Source of the DNA: Accumulibacter sp.
GTDB taxonomy: Bacteria; Pseudomonadota; Gammaproteobacteria; Burkholderiales; Rhodocyclaceae
Reading direction: 5' to 3'
NCBI RefSeq assembly: GCF_036625195.1
Contig: NZ_JAZKUG010000001.1
Coordinates: 4,216,001-4,280,000 of the forward strand
Length of the DNA stretch: 64,000 bases
Shown piece by piece: positions 42,299 to 51,121 of the stretch. The notes beneath the pieces were generated by a model. It was not told where the DNA came from and did no database searches. It saw only the letters and a list, made by a program, of their open reading frames with translations. The position numbers and the translations under genes are program-made. Numbering within the stretch: position 1 is the first letter of the stretch; each line of letters begins with the position of its first letter.

Positions 42299-45200
42299 TC
42301 AGCCTCCAGCTATGCAGGCGCGGAATGCTTCCAGCGCGTCAATGTCTGCCTGCAGCGAGTTCAGAGCCGTGTCGGCATCGACTTCGTGGTCAACGAGCTT
42401 TCCTGAATCCGCGTCGAACGCCTTGATCTTCACGGTCTGGCTCTTGCGGAAACTCCTTGGCGGCAGCTTGGCCTGTTGTTGTGGAGCGTCAGGAGGCGTT
42501 TCACGCTCCGCAACTGGCGCAGCGGCCGGCGTAGGCTCTGCAACTGGCGACGGCTCGCCAAACCGCCCGAAATCCGGCTCGCCGCCCAGTTCGTCGATGA
42601 CTGCATCGGCGTCGATCCCGCGCCCGGACGCAATCACACGGAAGTCTGCAATCTTCGCCCGCGCCGCATCAATGACCGCTTGCTTGTCCCGCAACTCAAG
42701 CGCCAGAATGTGACCGCGCCCGCGAGCACGCTCGACGCCAGCAAGTTCCCGCTCCACTTCGCGCAATCTGTTCAGCGCGATCCTGATTCGACTCAAAACC
42801 GCCGGCGGGACGGCTTCTGGCTGACTGCCGCTGGTAGCGCGGCTGGTTGGCTGAGCAGAAGGTTCTGCCGATGGCTGCTCAAAAAGCCCTCCCATCGGCT
42901 TTGCAGCGGCTTTTCCGTCCTCGCCAAACTGAAAATTGTCTGGGTTCTCCGCGCGCTTCTTGATCGCATCGTCGAGGGATTGCTTCTCTGCAGCCTTCTT
43001 GGCCGCCTCCTCTGCCGCTACTGCTTCCCTCTCGGCCTCTGCTCTTGCTCTCTCCTCGGCCTCAGCGGCGGCGACCTCTTCCGGAGTCTGGCCGCGCAGA
43101 GCCAGGGCTGGCCTGGCCTTGTCCTCCTCCTCCGCCTCCAGGCGGGCGAGGAACTCCGGGTAGTCATCAGCCAGTTTGGCCATGCGCTCGGTGAACACCG
43201 TCGCGCCGACCTCGTTCGGCGAGTACCGCATCGCGTTCGCGAAAGCGTCTCGGTACTGCTTGGAGAATTCCTCGTAGGAAAGGTTTGCCGCGGGCGCGGC
43301 CGGCGGAACGATTACTGCTTCTTGGCCGCCTTCGCCTTGGCTTCCGCCTCGGCCGCCACCTTGAGTAGCCGGGACCCCGCCTGCAGCGCTTCGTCGTCCC
43401 GGTCCTCCTCGCCCCGCTCCGCCAGAACCTGGCCCAGCAGGCGGCACGCCAGCGGGTTTTCTTTCGCCCTGTATTCCTTCATCGGCTCTGCCTTTCGTGA
43501 TGTCCGCCAGCAGATCGGCGGCGCTCGTCCGGTTTCCAAACATGTCGGCGCCGGCGGACGTCGCGGACGCCAGAGAGAGATACTTCTCCAGATCGGAGAC
43601 GAGTTTCTCCTTCCCGACGGCGCGCGTCAAGAACTTCCCGGTGTAGAACAGGCGCAGTGCTTCGACGGTCAGATCCGAAACCGCATCTCCGGTTTCGATG
43701 TCCCGCTGATTCACGAGATCGAACAGAGAAGCGCCGTCACGCCGCGCCTTCTGGATCAGGCGCACCGCAGCGACAAGGTTTCCGGTGATGTCTACCTCTG
43801 GCGCTATGGCCTCAAGCTTGGCCGAGTCGCGCATGTTGGCCCACGCGCCGGCCACCGCCTTGAGCGCTTCGCCGATCGCCTTGATGTCGGTGTCGATCGA
43901 GTCGAACAGCTCCGCTACCAGATCAGCGTCGCCATAGGCCGCATGCATCAGTGCGGCTTGGATTCTCTGCCGCCCCATCGGCGACAGCGTCCCGGCGTCG
44001 GTCATCATGCCGGCGATGTCCTGTCCGGACTGCTGCAGCCTGCCCACGAAGGCGCGAACGAAGTCGCGGTTGTCGGCAGCAGCGACGTCACCGGGACGGA
44101 AAAGCTCGAGCACGGACGAGTCGAGGAGCGGGGCATCCTGGCGGGCCAGCTCGGCCGGAGACATCCCGAGACCCTGCGCCTGGCTCTTGGCCGCCATACC
44201 GGCCGTGTTCGCGGTGTCGGAGTAGACGCGAACCAGGATCGGGTTCGGAGTGGCCTGCAGCGCGCCGGGAGAAATCCCGACGTTCGCCAGATCCTTCGCA
44301 AGCTCCGTCTGGTACGTGCCGGCGTTCCCCAGCTCGTAGGCGGCGCGCAGGCCGGCCGTTCTGCCGTTGTTCAGTGCCTTGATGGTGCCAGTCTGGCCAG
44401 CGGCGAACGCGGGATTCACGCGGCCATCGGCGAAGTTCGACGGCTCGACCTGGCTCGCGTCCACCACGGCATAGCCGAACGGCACGCGCTGTCCGTCGGA
44501 CATCACCGCGACGTCTCCATTCCCGAAGCTCGTCGCCGGTATGCGCGAGAGATCGTCACCCACAGCGAACACCATGGGAGCGCCTGAATCCGGCGTGCGG
44601 CTCGGTCCGAGACGCATGTAGTCCGGGTTGCGCGCGATCTCGCTCATCTGGATGACCGATGCCGCCCGGGAGCGGTCCCGGTTCTGCAGGTTGACGTCCT
44701 GGCCGGTCGGCGCCGGCGCCGGTTGCGTGCCGGTATTCGGTGCCGTATTTGCCGGTTGCGTGCCGGTATTGCCTATTGTCCCGGCGGCACCGGATACCGC
44801 GGCGGATTGCGCTTGTTGTCCCGGTGCTGCCGGCTTGGTGATTTCGGTTTCGTTGCCACGTGGAACGGTTCCTTCTTGCGGTTGAGAAACGGGGACGCCC
44901 GCCGGCTCTGCCTGATTGGTGGGGAGAGAGGGTGCGGCAGTGGATACCGGGGCGGGGGAGATCCCCGGCGCGGCGGGCGTGTTCTGGACTGGCTCACTGC
45001 GCCATTGGAGCTTTCTTCTGAGGGCAGCGAGTTCTTTCGGAAGTTCTACACGAGACGGCGGAAGCACACCAAATACCGGATCGCCAGCGACTGACGGATG
45101 GTCGGCAGGAACATCAACATACCAAATGCCCATTTCAGGGCTACGCGACGCCCATCCTTCAGCATCGCGAAGATCAGATGTAAACCACAGCGGGCCATCG

Positions 45201-46534
45201 ACAGATTCAGGGCTACCGCCGTGGTAATACCTGACAAACCCAGGTGCCGGGGATTGCTGCTGCGTATTCTGTGCGGCTGCGGCGAGGCCGGCTGCTGGCT
45301 GCTGTGTTCCATGTACTCCAGGAATTGTTCCCGGTGGAATCCCGTTTGTTCCCGGGGGAATCCCGGCCGGCGGCACTCCCCCTTCTTGGGGGATACCTTG
45401 GGGGATACCTTGGGGGATACCTTGTCCATCGTTTTGGGTGCCCGCTGGCGGAGCCGTTGCAGCACTGGCCTCTGCAGCCTTCTGCAACGGCCCCTTCGCA
45501 AGATGCGAACCGCCGCCTGTCACGCCGCCCATGACACCACCGATGGCAGCGCCAGACAGAGCGTCCGCGATGACGCCTTGCATGGCAGACTGGTTCGGGT
45601 CGAGATAGTCACGAGTCGCGACGTTCTGCACGGCTCGCTCGCCGCCAGACTGCAGCAGTTCTTGCCCTGCTTCCTTCGCAGCGTCCCGACCGATGGCGCC
45701 AAGGATTCCGCCCTTGGCTCCGGTTGTGACTCGCTGGAAAGCGCTGCCAAGCGCGCCGCCGCCAGTCAGAGCGCCGATGCCGCCAGTGGCAAGCGTGGTG
45801 CGCGCCATGATGTCCGCAGCGCCCTGCTCGGCGATCTGCTGCCGTGCGGCCTGCTCTCCGATCTGCGCTTCGAGCGCGGCGAAGCCCGGCATCTTCCGCA
45901 GTTCGGCCAGCGGCTTTTGCTCGATGTCCGACTTCCACTGCGCCGCATTCGACGCCCCGGCAACGGCGCCCTCTGCCGCGCCGAAGCCCAGCGCAGTCGG
46001 AACGCGAGCGGCGAGATTGCCGGCGAGGTTCGTAGCCCATCCGCCAATCGGCGCAGCCGTGCCGGCAGCAAGCGGCGCGAGCGCACCGCCAATGCCACGT
46101 GATGCCGCCATGCCGGCAGCGCCTCGCAGACCAGCAGCAGCGATGCCTCCTGGGATGGCAGCGGCAAGCACCGACGGCGCAGACTGCGCAGCGCCCATCG
46201 CGAGAGCCTGACCCCATCGGTCGCCAAGCTTCGGCAGTGCAGATCCTGGATCATCATCGAACACCTGCGACTGCGCGGCACGCTGGCCGGCCGGCGTCAT
46301 GGACTTCAGAAACGCCTTCTGCGCGGTGTCTCCGGCGAGCCTGAGATTGCCGCCGGTCTCATCCGCCCCTGCTCTCTCCGCCAGGTAGCCGATACCCGAT
46401 ACGAGGCCGCCAACGCCGGATGCAGCGCCCTTCAGGTAGTCCGTGGCAGTCGGTTTCGCTCCTGCAGGAGACTCGTCGCCGAGAGGACGGAATGACGGCG
46501 ACAGGGCTTCGTCATCGATCGGCCTGAATCCCAT
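42299..46534 (-). CDS. Large polyvalent protein with DdrB-ParB-like and ART-like domains
   Basis: This 1411-residue protein is the second polyvalent protein of the prophage. The N-terminal 350 residues are Ala/Gly-rich with several hydrophobic stretches, as in internal virion proteins that cross membranes. RYYHGG at 435-440 and LWFTSDLRDAEGWA resemble the start of ADP-ribosyltransferase domains of polyvalent proteins. From about 654, FAVGDDLSRIPA, NNGRTAGLRAAYE, NPILVRVY and the following helices match the DdrB-like ParB domain of plasmids and phages. A long Glu/Ala coiled coil (about 1130-1190) and low-complexity linkers follow. GIPQ repeats near 371-382 correspond to a 12-base tandem repeat. 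Likely ejected into the host with the DNA (inference). Confidence 0.75.
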   Translation of the reverse strand: MGFRPIDDEALSPSFRPLGDESPAGAKPTATDYLKGAASGVGGLVSGIGYLAERAGADETGGNLRLAGDTAQKAFLKSMTPAGQRAAQSQVFDDDPGSALPKLGDRWGQALAMGAAQSAPSVLAAAIPGGIAAAGLRGAAGMAASRGIGGALAPLAAGTAAPIGGWATNLAGNLAARVPTALGFGAAEGAVAGASNAAQWKSDIEQKPLAELRKMPGFAALEAQIGEQAARQQIAEQGAADIMARTTLATGGIGALTGGGALGSAFQRVTTGAKGGILGAIGRDAAKEAGQELLQSGGERAVQNVATRDYLDPNQSAMQGVIADALSGAAIGGVMGGVTGGGSHLAKGPLQKAAEASAATAPPAGTQNDGQGIPQGIPQGIPQEGGVPPAGIPPGTNGIPPGTIPGVHGTQQPAAGLAAAAQNTQQQSPAPGFVRYYHGGSPESVDGPLWFTSDLRDAEGWASRSPEMGIWYVDVPADHPSVAGDPVFGVLPPSRVELPKELAALRRKLQWRSEPVQNTPAAPGISPAPVSTAAPSLPTNQAEPAGVPVSQPQEGTVPRGNETEITKPAAPGQQAQSAAVSGAAGTIGNTGTQPANTAPNTGTQPAPAPTGQDVNLQNRDRSRAASVIQMSEIARNPDYMRLGPSRTPDSGAPMVFAVGDDLSRIPATSFGNGDVAVMSDGQRVPFGYAVVDASQVEPSNFADGRVNPAFAAGQTGTIKALNNGRTAGLRAAYELGNAGTYQTELAKDLANVGISPGALQATPNPILVRVYSDTANTAGMAAKSQAQGLGMSPAELARQDAPLLDSSVLELFRPGDVAAADNRDFVRAFVGRLQQSGQDIAGMMTDAGTLSPMGRQRIQAALMHAAYGDADLVAELFDSIDTDIKAIGEALKAVAGAWANMRDSAKLEAIAPEVDITGNLVAAVRLIQKARRDGASLFDLVNQRDIETGDAVSDLTVEALRLFYTGKFLTRAVGKEKLVSDLEKYLSLASATSAGADMFGNRTSAADLLADITKGRADEGIQGERKPAGVPPAGPGSGGAGRGGPGRRSAAGGVPATQGGGRGGSQGEGGQEAVIVPPAAPAANLSYEEFSKQYRDAFANAMRYSPNEVGATVFTERMAKLADDYPEFLARLEAEEEDKARPALALRGQTPEEVAAAEAEERARAEAEREAVAAEEAAKKAAEKQSLDDAIKKRAENPDNFQFGEDGKAAAKPMGGLFEQPSAEPSAQPTSRATSGSQPEAVPPAVLSRIRIALNRLREVERELAGVERARGRGHILALELRDKQAVIDAARAKIADFRVIASGRGIDADAVIDELGGEPDFGRFGEPSPVAEPTPAAAPVAERETPPDAPQQQAKLPPRSFRKSQTVKIKAFDADSGKLVDHEVDADTALNSLQADIDALEAFRACIAGG
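45386..45421 (-). repeat. 12-base tandem repeat, three copies
   Basis: TTGGGGGATACC is repeated three times without error and encodes GIPQ repeats in the linker of the 1411-residue polyvalent protein. Related GIPPGT copies follow in the protein. Such repeats change length by slippage without shifting the frame. Confidence 0.85.
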
Positions 46535-46538
46535 CTGC

Positions 46539-48179
46539 TTACTCCGTCACAAACCTTCTGCCGTTGATTACAACAATCTCGCCGGGCTTGATCTGGCCTG
46601 CCTTGAGGGCTGCGTTGGCATCTGCGTCCGTGGCGAATGACTTGTGTGATGGCTCGACGCCAACCCTCTTCCACGTGTTCGTCGCACGGTCGAGCCGGTC
46701 GGTTGTGCCGGTCTCCTGGTCGAAGCGCACCTGTTCGCCGGTCGTCGGGTCTATGTGGAAGCGGTACGGCGATTTCTCGTGCTTGCGCTCGTCGGTCGGC
46801 TTCAAGACTCCGGCTGCAATCCCTTTTGCCTGCGCCTTCTTGATCTTCGCCTCGTCGCCACTCTCAATGGCATCGGCGATTCCTGCGCGCGCCGCACGTT
46901 GCGCGGCCGTGTCCTGCAGCTTGTCGGCCGACTCCTGTTCACGGACGCTCTGCTCGCGGCCCTGAATGCCAAGCGAAGCCCGCCGGTAACTGTCGGTCGA
47001 GGCCAGTTCGGCCGCGGATTGCTTGGCCCTTGCTGCGACCGCCGCAGCCTCGTTCGTAGTCCTGGCGGCATCGTTGTCCATCCCGGCCGCGCGGCCGGCC
47101 ATGCCCATCAGCAATCGTGCTGCGACTCCACCGCCTGGCCCCCTGCTTTCGTCGAGCAGGATCTTCTCGGCAGCCTGCCGGTAGCGGCCGGTGTCGGCTG
47201 GCTGCGCCGGCTGGCTGGCCTGCATGACGCCCATGCTCGCCGGCGTGGTGACAGACTGAGGCGCGGACGATGCGATGGACGGGCTGCCAACCGGCGTCAC
47301 GGCGCCGGTGCGGTTGTTGCGGACGGAGCCAGTGCCAGACGGCACCGGGTCGCCAGGCTGCGGGAACTTCGCCTGCGACCCAACCGCGGCTGACGTTGCG
47401 GCGCCCGCAGGGGCCACGTTGACCGCTTGAATCGCTGACGGACGTCCTTCATTCGAGTATCCGTCAGCCGGCTGCGGCTGCGCTGGCCTTGTTGTGGCGA
47501 CTGGCGCCGTAGCTGCCGGCAAGGCCGCATTGCTCGCCAGAATGCCGGAACTACGGCCCTCGTTCGAGAATGCCGCCTGCTGGGGCACGGCTCGGGGACC
47601 GGTGAGGCCGACATCCGGCCGCAGACCCTGCCCCTCGATCAGCCTTTGCTGGAAGTCGTTTGCCGGGGGCGCAGAACCGTACATCTGCTGTGCCGTGACC
47701 GGTTTCTGTGCGCCACCGATTGTCAGCGGCGATCCGATTGCTGGCGCATTCGCGATTGCCTGTGCAGCCTGTTGCCGGCCCTGCGGTGTTGCCAGTACTC
47801 CGCCTTCTGGCAGCGCCGACAAGAACTTCGGACGGCCGTCTTCCTGTGGAGAAGCGCCGGCGGCGTACTTCCCGCCATCGGCCATCGGCGCTGGCGGCTT
47901 GCCGTTGGTCTGCTCGATCACGTCTTCAACGGCGGCAACGGCGCCCGGCGTGCGCATCGTCTTGGCAGGCAGGACCGCGACGCCCTCGCCGTTCGACACG
48001 TGAACCTTGTGCCCGGCGAGCACGACCGGGATGCTGTCGGACGTTCCCGATCCGATGCCGAGCACCGGCAGAATCCCGCCGCGGGCGTGCCCGCCACCAG
48101 ATCTTCGTGATGCCGACTCCCGACCGGGTGTGACCCCGTCGAGAATGCCGCCATCCGTCATGCACTTCCGTCGCTTCAT
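46539..48179 (-). CDS. Phage protein with long disordered linker, hypothetical
   Basis: This protein of about 546 residues starts MKRRKCMTDGGILDGVTPGRES, using ATG 48179; ATG 48161 is equally possible. An early segment (SIPVVLAGHKVHVSNGEGVAVLPAKTM) suggests a small folded domain that resembles tail assembly or virion-associated proteins. A long Gln/Ala/Pro-rich region follows with a repeated SNEGRSS/SNEGRPS motif, then a charged helical segment and a C-terminal YRFHIDPTTGEQVRFDQETGTTDRLD module. Longer open frames upstream to 48410 overlap the next gene and are rejected. Function unknown; probably virion-associated given its neighbours. Confidence 0.6.
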   Translation of the reverse strand: MKRRKCMTDGGILDGVTPGRESASRRSGGGHARGGILPVLGIGSGTSDSIPVVLAGHKVHVSNGEGVAVLPAKTMRTPGAVAAVEDVIEQTNGKPPAPMADGGKYAAGASPQEDGRPKFLSALPEGGVLATPQGRQQAAQAIANAPAIGSPLTIGGAQKPVTAQQMYGSAPPANDFQQRLIEGQGLRPDVGLTGPRAVPQQAAFSNEGRSSGILASNAALPAATAPVATTRPAQPQPADGYSNEGRPSAIQAVNVAPAGAATSAAVGSQAKFPQPGDPVPSGTGSVRNNRTGAVTPVGSPSIASSAPQSVTTPASMGVMQASQPAQPADTGRYRQAAEKILLDESRGPGGGVAARLLMGMAGRAAGMDNDAARTTNEAAAVAARAKQSAAELASTDSYRRASLGIQGREQSVREQESADKLQDTAAQRAARAGIADAIESGDEAKIKKAQAKGIAAGVLKPTDERKHEKSPYRFHIDPTTGEQVRFDQETGTTDRLDRATNTWKRVGVEPSHKSFATDADANAALKAGQIKPGEIVVINGRRFVTE

Positions 48180-48250
48180 CCTTCGCGCCCTCGTCGACAC
48201 GCGTCTACCGATGGCCGCCAGCCTGCCATGATTGGCGAACGATTGACGAC

Positions 48251-49270
48251 CTACGAACTGCTGCCGCTGGCACTCAACATGGTGTTGCGCGTCGCCATCG
48301 CTGCGCCGGACATCCGCGCCAGCATCTCGGCCTTCGCGACCTGCGCGTCGACGATCGCCCGGCCGCCGCCGAGCGTCACCTGCAACTCGGTACCCTTGGC
48401 CTGGTACCACGTCGCCAGCGCGGTGAGATCCAGAGACACGTTCTTCTGCAGCGCCTCGACCCGCATCTGCTCCTCGGCGACCGTCGCCGAGTACAGGCGC
48501 GTCGCCGCGTCATAGAGGTTCGACTTCGCCGCCAGGATGGTCTTGGCGTACTCGGCAGCGCCGTTGGGCTGGATCATGGCCGTCTTGATGAACTCGCCAA
48601 GAGCCCCGACGAACGCTGTGCGCAGCCCGATCGCCTGCTGAATCGCGAACTTGATGTTCTCGTTCGCCACGGTGAACGAGTTCACGGCGATGTCGCGCGC
48701 CACGGCCGCCATCCGGGTCGCCGACTCCTGCTGCAACGAGAGCAGCGCCGCCGCCGTGGCGCCAGTCGGCATCGAGAAGCCACGCGCTGCCGTGGCATCG
48801 ATGATCGACTGCTCGGCGCGCCCAGCGTCCTGCATCTCCTTGTCGCGAGCACGGTTCCAGATTGCGTTCTCGACAGCCACCGGGACGTACCCGCCACTCG
48901 TGATCGTGTCGATGATCCACTGGTCCGATCCGCTGCGCACTGCCCCTGCGATGTCCGGGAAGAACTCCGCCAGGTAGTCGATGATCTGGGGCTTCAGGTC
49001 GGCGTTGAAACTGCCGAACGCATGGTCAAACGCATCCCTGACGTCGACGGAGAAGTCGGTCGTCGGTAGCATCGGCTTGGCGATCGCGCCCGGAATCACA
49101 TCGGCCGGCGTCGGCGTCGCACCGGAGTAATCGCGGACGATCCCGCCAAGCGCCGCCGCGACGGTGACGTTCGTATTGCCCACCTCGGTGAGCGCCTGAT
49201 CAGCCAGATCCTTGGCTTCCTGGAAGGCGTTGTTCGCTTCCTGGATGATGTCGTCGACGGTGGTCGTCAT
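48251..49270 (-). CDS. Helical phage structural or ejection protein, hypothetical
   Basis: This 339-residue protein is alanine-rich and almost entirely helical, beginning MTTTVDDIIQEANNAFQEAKDLADQALTEV and continuing with long amphipathic helices such as FTVANENIKFAIQQAIGLRTAF. Helical, Ala-rich proteins next to tail genes in podoviruses are often internal or ejection proteins. That is a reasonable but unproven role here. Confidence 0.6.
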   Translation of the reverse strand: MTTTVDDIIQEANNAFQEAKDLADQALTEVGNTNVTVAAALGGIVRDYSGATPTPADVIPGAIAKPMLPTTDFSVDVRDAFDHAFGSFNADLKPQIIDYLAEFFPDIAGAVRSGSDQWIIDTITSGGYVPVAVENAIWNRARDKEMQDAGRAEQSIIDATAARGFSMPTGATAAALLSLQQESATRMAAVARDIAVNSFTVANENIKFAIQQAIGLRTAFVGALGEFIKTAMIQPNGAAEYAKTILAAKSNLYDAATRLYSATVAEEQMRVEALQKNVSLDLTALATWYQAKGTELQVTLGGGRAIVDAQVAKAEMLARMSGAAMATRNTMLSASGSSS

Positions 49271-49282
49271 GCTGATTCCTCT

Positions 49283-51118
49283 CTACAAGTCTCCGATGGC
49301 CGCCAGTATTCCGGCGACGATCGTCTGTACCGCGTCGCGCTCCGGGTTCGCTGACCAGTTCGTACCGAGCAATTCCGCGACCTCGGAAGCGTGCGCCGGC
49401 GGGTCTTCCCGCAGGTACCCGCGCAACGTCTTCGCCCGGGCGCGCATGTCCAGATGCTTCAGCCCGGAGAACCGCAAGATGGCGTTCGCGCCGAGATGTG
49501 GGACCGGGGCCGTGAACATGACCCGGGCTGGCGTTCCTGGCGGATCAGATGGGTTGGGAGACTGCACGGGCGTCATGCCGACGACGACCAGCCTGCCGCG
49601 TGCTGTGTCCCACCGCATGCGCAGAATCCCGTAGATGTCGACGCCGTCGATCAGGTGGTCTGCCGGATCGACATCCCAGTCGCGCTGCCAGTACATGCCC
49701 AGGCTCCTCCCAGACCGAACGGCGCCGAAGAGGATTGCGTCCACGCGCCGCACCGATGCCGCGGCAGTGAACAGATGGAAGCTTTCCGGTTGCGGCCCGG
49801 GATACCGATTGTCGAACCCTGCGAGCGAGCTTTTCCGGATGGTCAGCAGGCGCAGGTACTCGGCGATGATGGCCGGCGCCGCCCATGTGATGTCGTTGGA
49901 TGACACTATGGGCGGGTTGGCGAAGCCCTGGGAGAAACAGTATGCGGCTGGTGACCGGTCGGAGTAGGATTCGCTCCCGGTCCACAGGGTGCCAGGTGTA
50001 TTCGGCAGCGACCCGGCTGCGTGCGCGTGCATGTCTGACAGGATCGGACCGCTTGTCTGCGGGGTATCCTGGTCGATGGCAGCCTCTGAGTGCTTCGTGT
50101 ACCAGTTGTCGTAGACGTTGGAGTAGAACACGGACGAGAACAAGTCCTCTGTGGGGTCAGATACTTCTTTCCATGCCGCCTGGTACTCTGTTGTTGTTGA
50201 TGTCCACGTCCCAGAATGTGTCTCCACCACATCAGACACAGCCCCGGCAGAGTCAGTCAGTTTGAAACGAAGCGAAACATCCCTTTTCTTCTGAGTCGTG
50301 CGTACGTTCTTTGCCCAGATCCCGCTAGTTGAATCGGTTGTGGCATCGTCAGACACGACGGTCTCAATAACCTCCTCGATCAGCGGAATATCGGTTGGTC
50401 CGAATACGCGTTGCAGCTTGATCGAAGCAGGATGGTTGCCCTTGACCACCGCGTCCCACTTCGGCCACAGATCGGGCTCCCCCGCGAAGTCGAACGCCAT
50501 CGTGTCCCTGGTCATCGCCTCTGACCACGTCGACCTGCGGTCTAGCATGCGCGAGCAGAACTCGGACAACTGCGCGTCGGTCCATCCGGCTTGGCTCAAT
50601 ATGTTCGGCACCTGGTCCTCTCCGTTGGAGTAAACGCAGTCCGCCGGCACAGCGAATGTGACTGCCCGCGTCGGCACGTATCCGAACGGTCTCCCTGGAT
50701 CGTACAAGTTCGAGTCATAGAACTGAATCGAGGTGGACCCGTCCCAGCCGTTGATCAGTCTTTCGTCTCTGGTGTCATAGGGGAACGTGGCAATCGTTTC
50801 CCCGTCGTCAAGGCAGACAATTGCGGTCGCCTCATAGTATGGGGATCCAAAGCCGTTATCGAGCACGCCATGTACCGACAGCTTCTTTCCCGGCCACGGG
50901 CTCGGGAACGACACCAGGCGGTAGTCGACGCCGGCCGGCTCCACGATGGCCATGTTCTTGTGCGCGTGATACTCCACCCTGACGCCGGTGGCGTCGTCCG
51001 TCGCTGACGGCGTGCCGAACGTCCGTCCGCCAAAGGTGGCGACCACCCTGTGCGCCGCGTCGATCTCGTCCTGGCCGACGGCAGACCCGTCGCGGCTGAC
51101 GACTCGCAGCCCCTGCAT
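49283..51118 (-). CDS. Large phage tail protein, hypothetical
   Basis: This 611-residue protein is beta-rich with many aromatic residues and no membrane segment. It starts MQGLRVVSRDGSAVGQDEIDAAHRVV and ends in a helical tail (MRARAKTLRGYLREDPPAHASEVAELLG). Size, composition and place between other virion genes fit a tail hub, fibre or baseplate-like component. No family recognised. Confidence 0.65.
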   Translation of the reverse strand: MQGLRVVSRDGSAVGQDEIDAAHRVVATFGGRTFGTPSATDDATGVRVEYHAHKNMAIVEPAGVDYRLVSFPSPWPGKKLSVHGVLDNGFGSPYYEATAIVCLDDGETIATFPYDTRDERLINGWDGSTSIQFYDSNLYDPGRPFGYVPTRAVTFAVPADCVYSNGEDQVPNILSQAGWTDAQLSEFCSRMLDRRSTWSEAMTRDTMAFDFAGEPDLWPKWDAVVKGNHPASIKLQRVFGPTDIPLIEEVIETVVSDDATTDSTSGIWAKNVRTTQKKRDVSLRFKLTDSAGAVSDVVETHSGTWTSTTTEYQAAWKEVSDPTEDLFSSVFYSNVYDNWYTKHSEAAIDQDTPQTSGPILSDMHAHAAGSLPNTPGTLWTGSESYSDRSPAAYCFSQGFANPPIVSSNDITWAAPAIIAEYLRLLTIRKSSLAGFDNRYPGPQPESFHLFTAAASVRRVDAILFGAVRSGRSLGMYWQRDWDVDPADHLIDGVDIYGILRMRWDTARGRLVVVGMTPVQSPNPSDPPGTPARVMFTAPVPHLGANAILRFSGLKHLDMRARAKTLRGYLREDPPAHASEVAELLGTNWSANPERDAVQTIVAGILAAIGDL

Positions 51119-51121
51119 GGC

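Noticed and set aside
42476..44587. Plus-strand 703-codon frame opposite the 1411-residue gene
   Set aside because: Antisense to the ParB-like region and with shadow composition.
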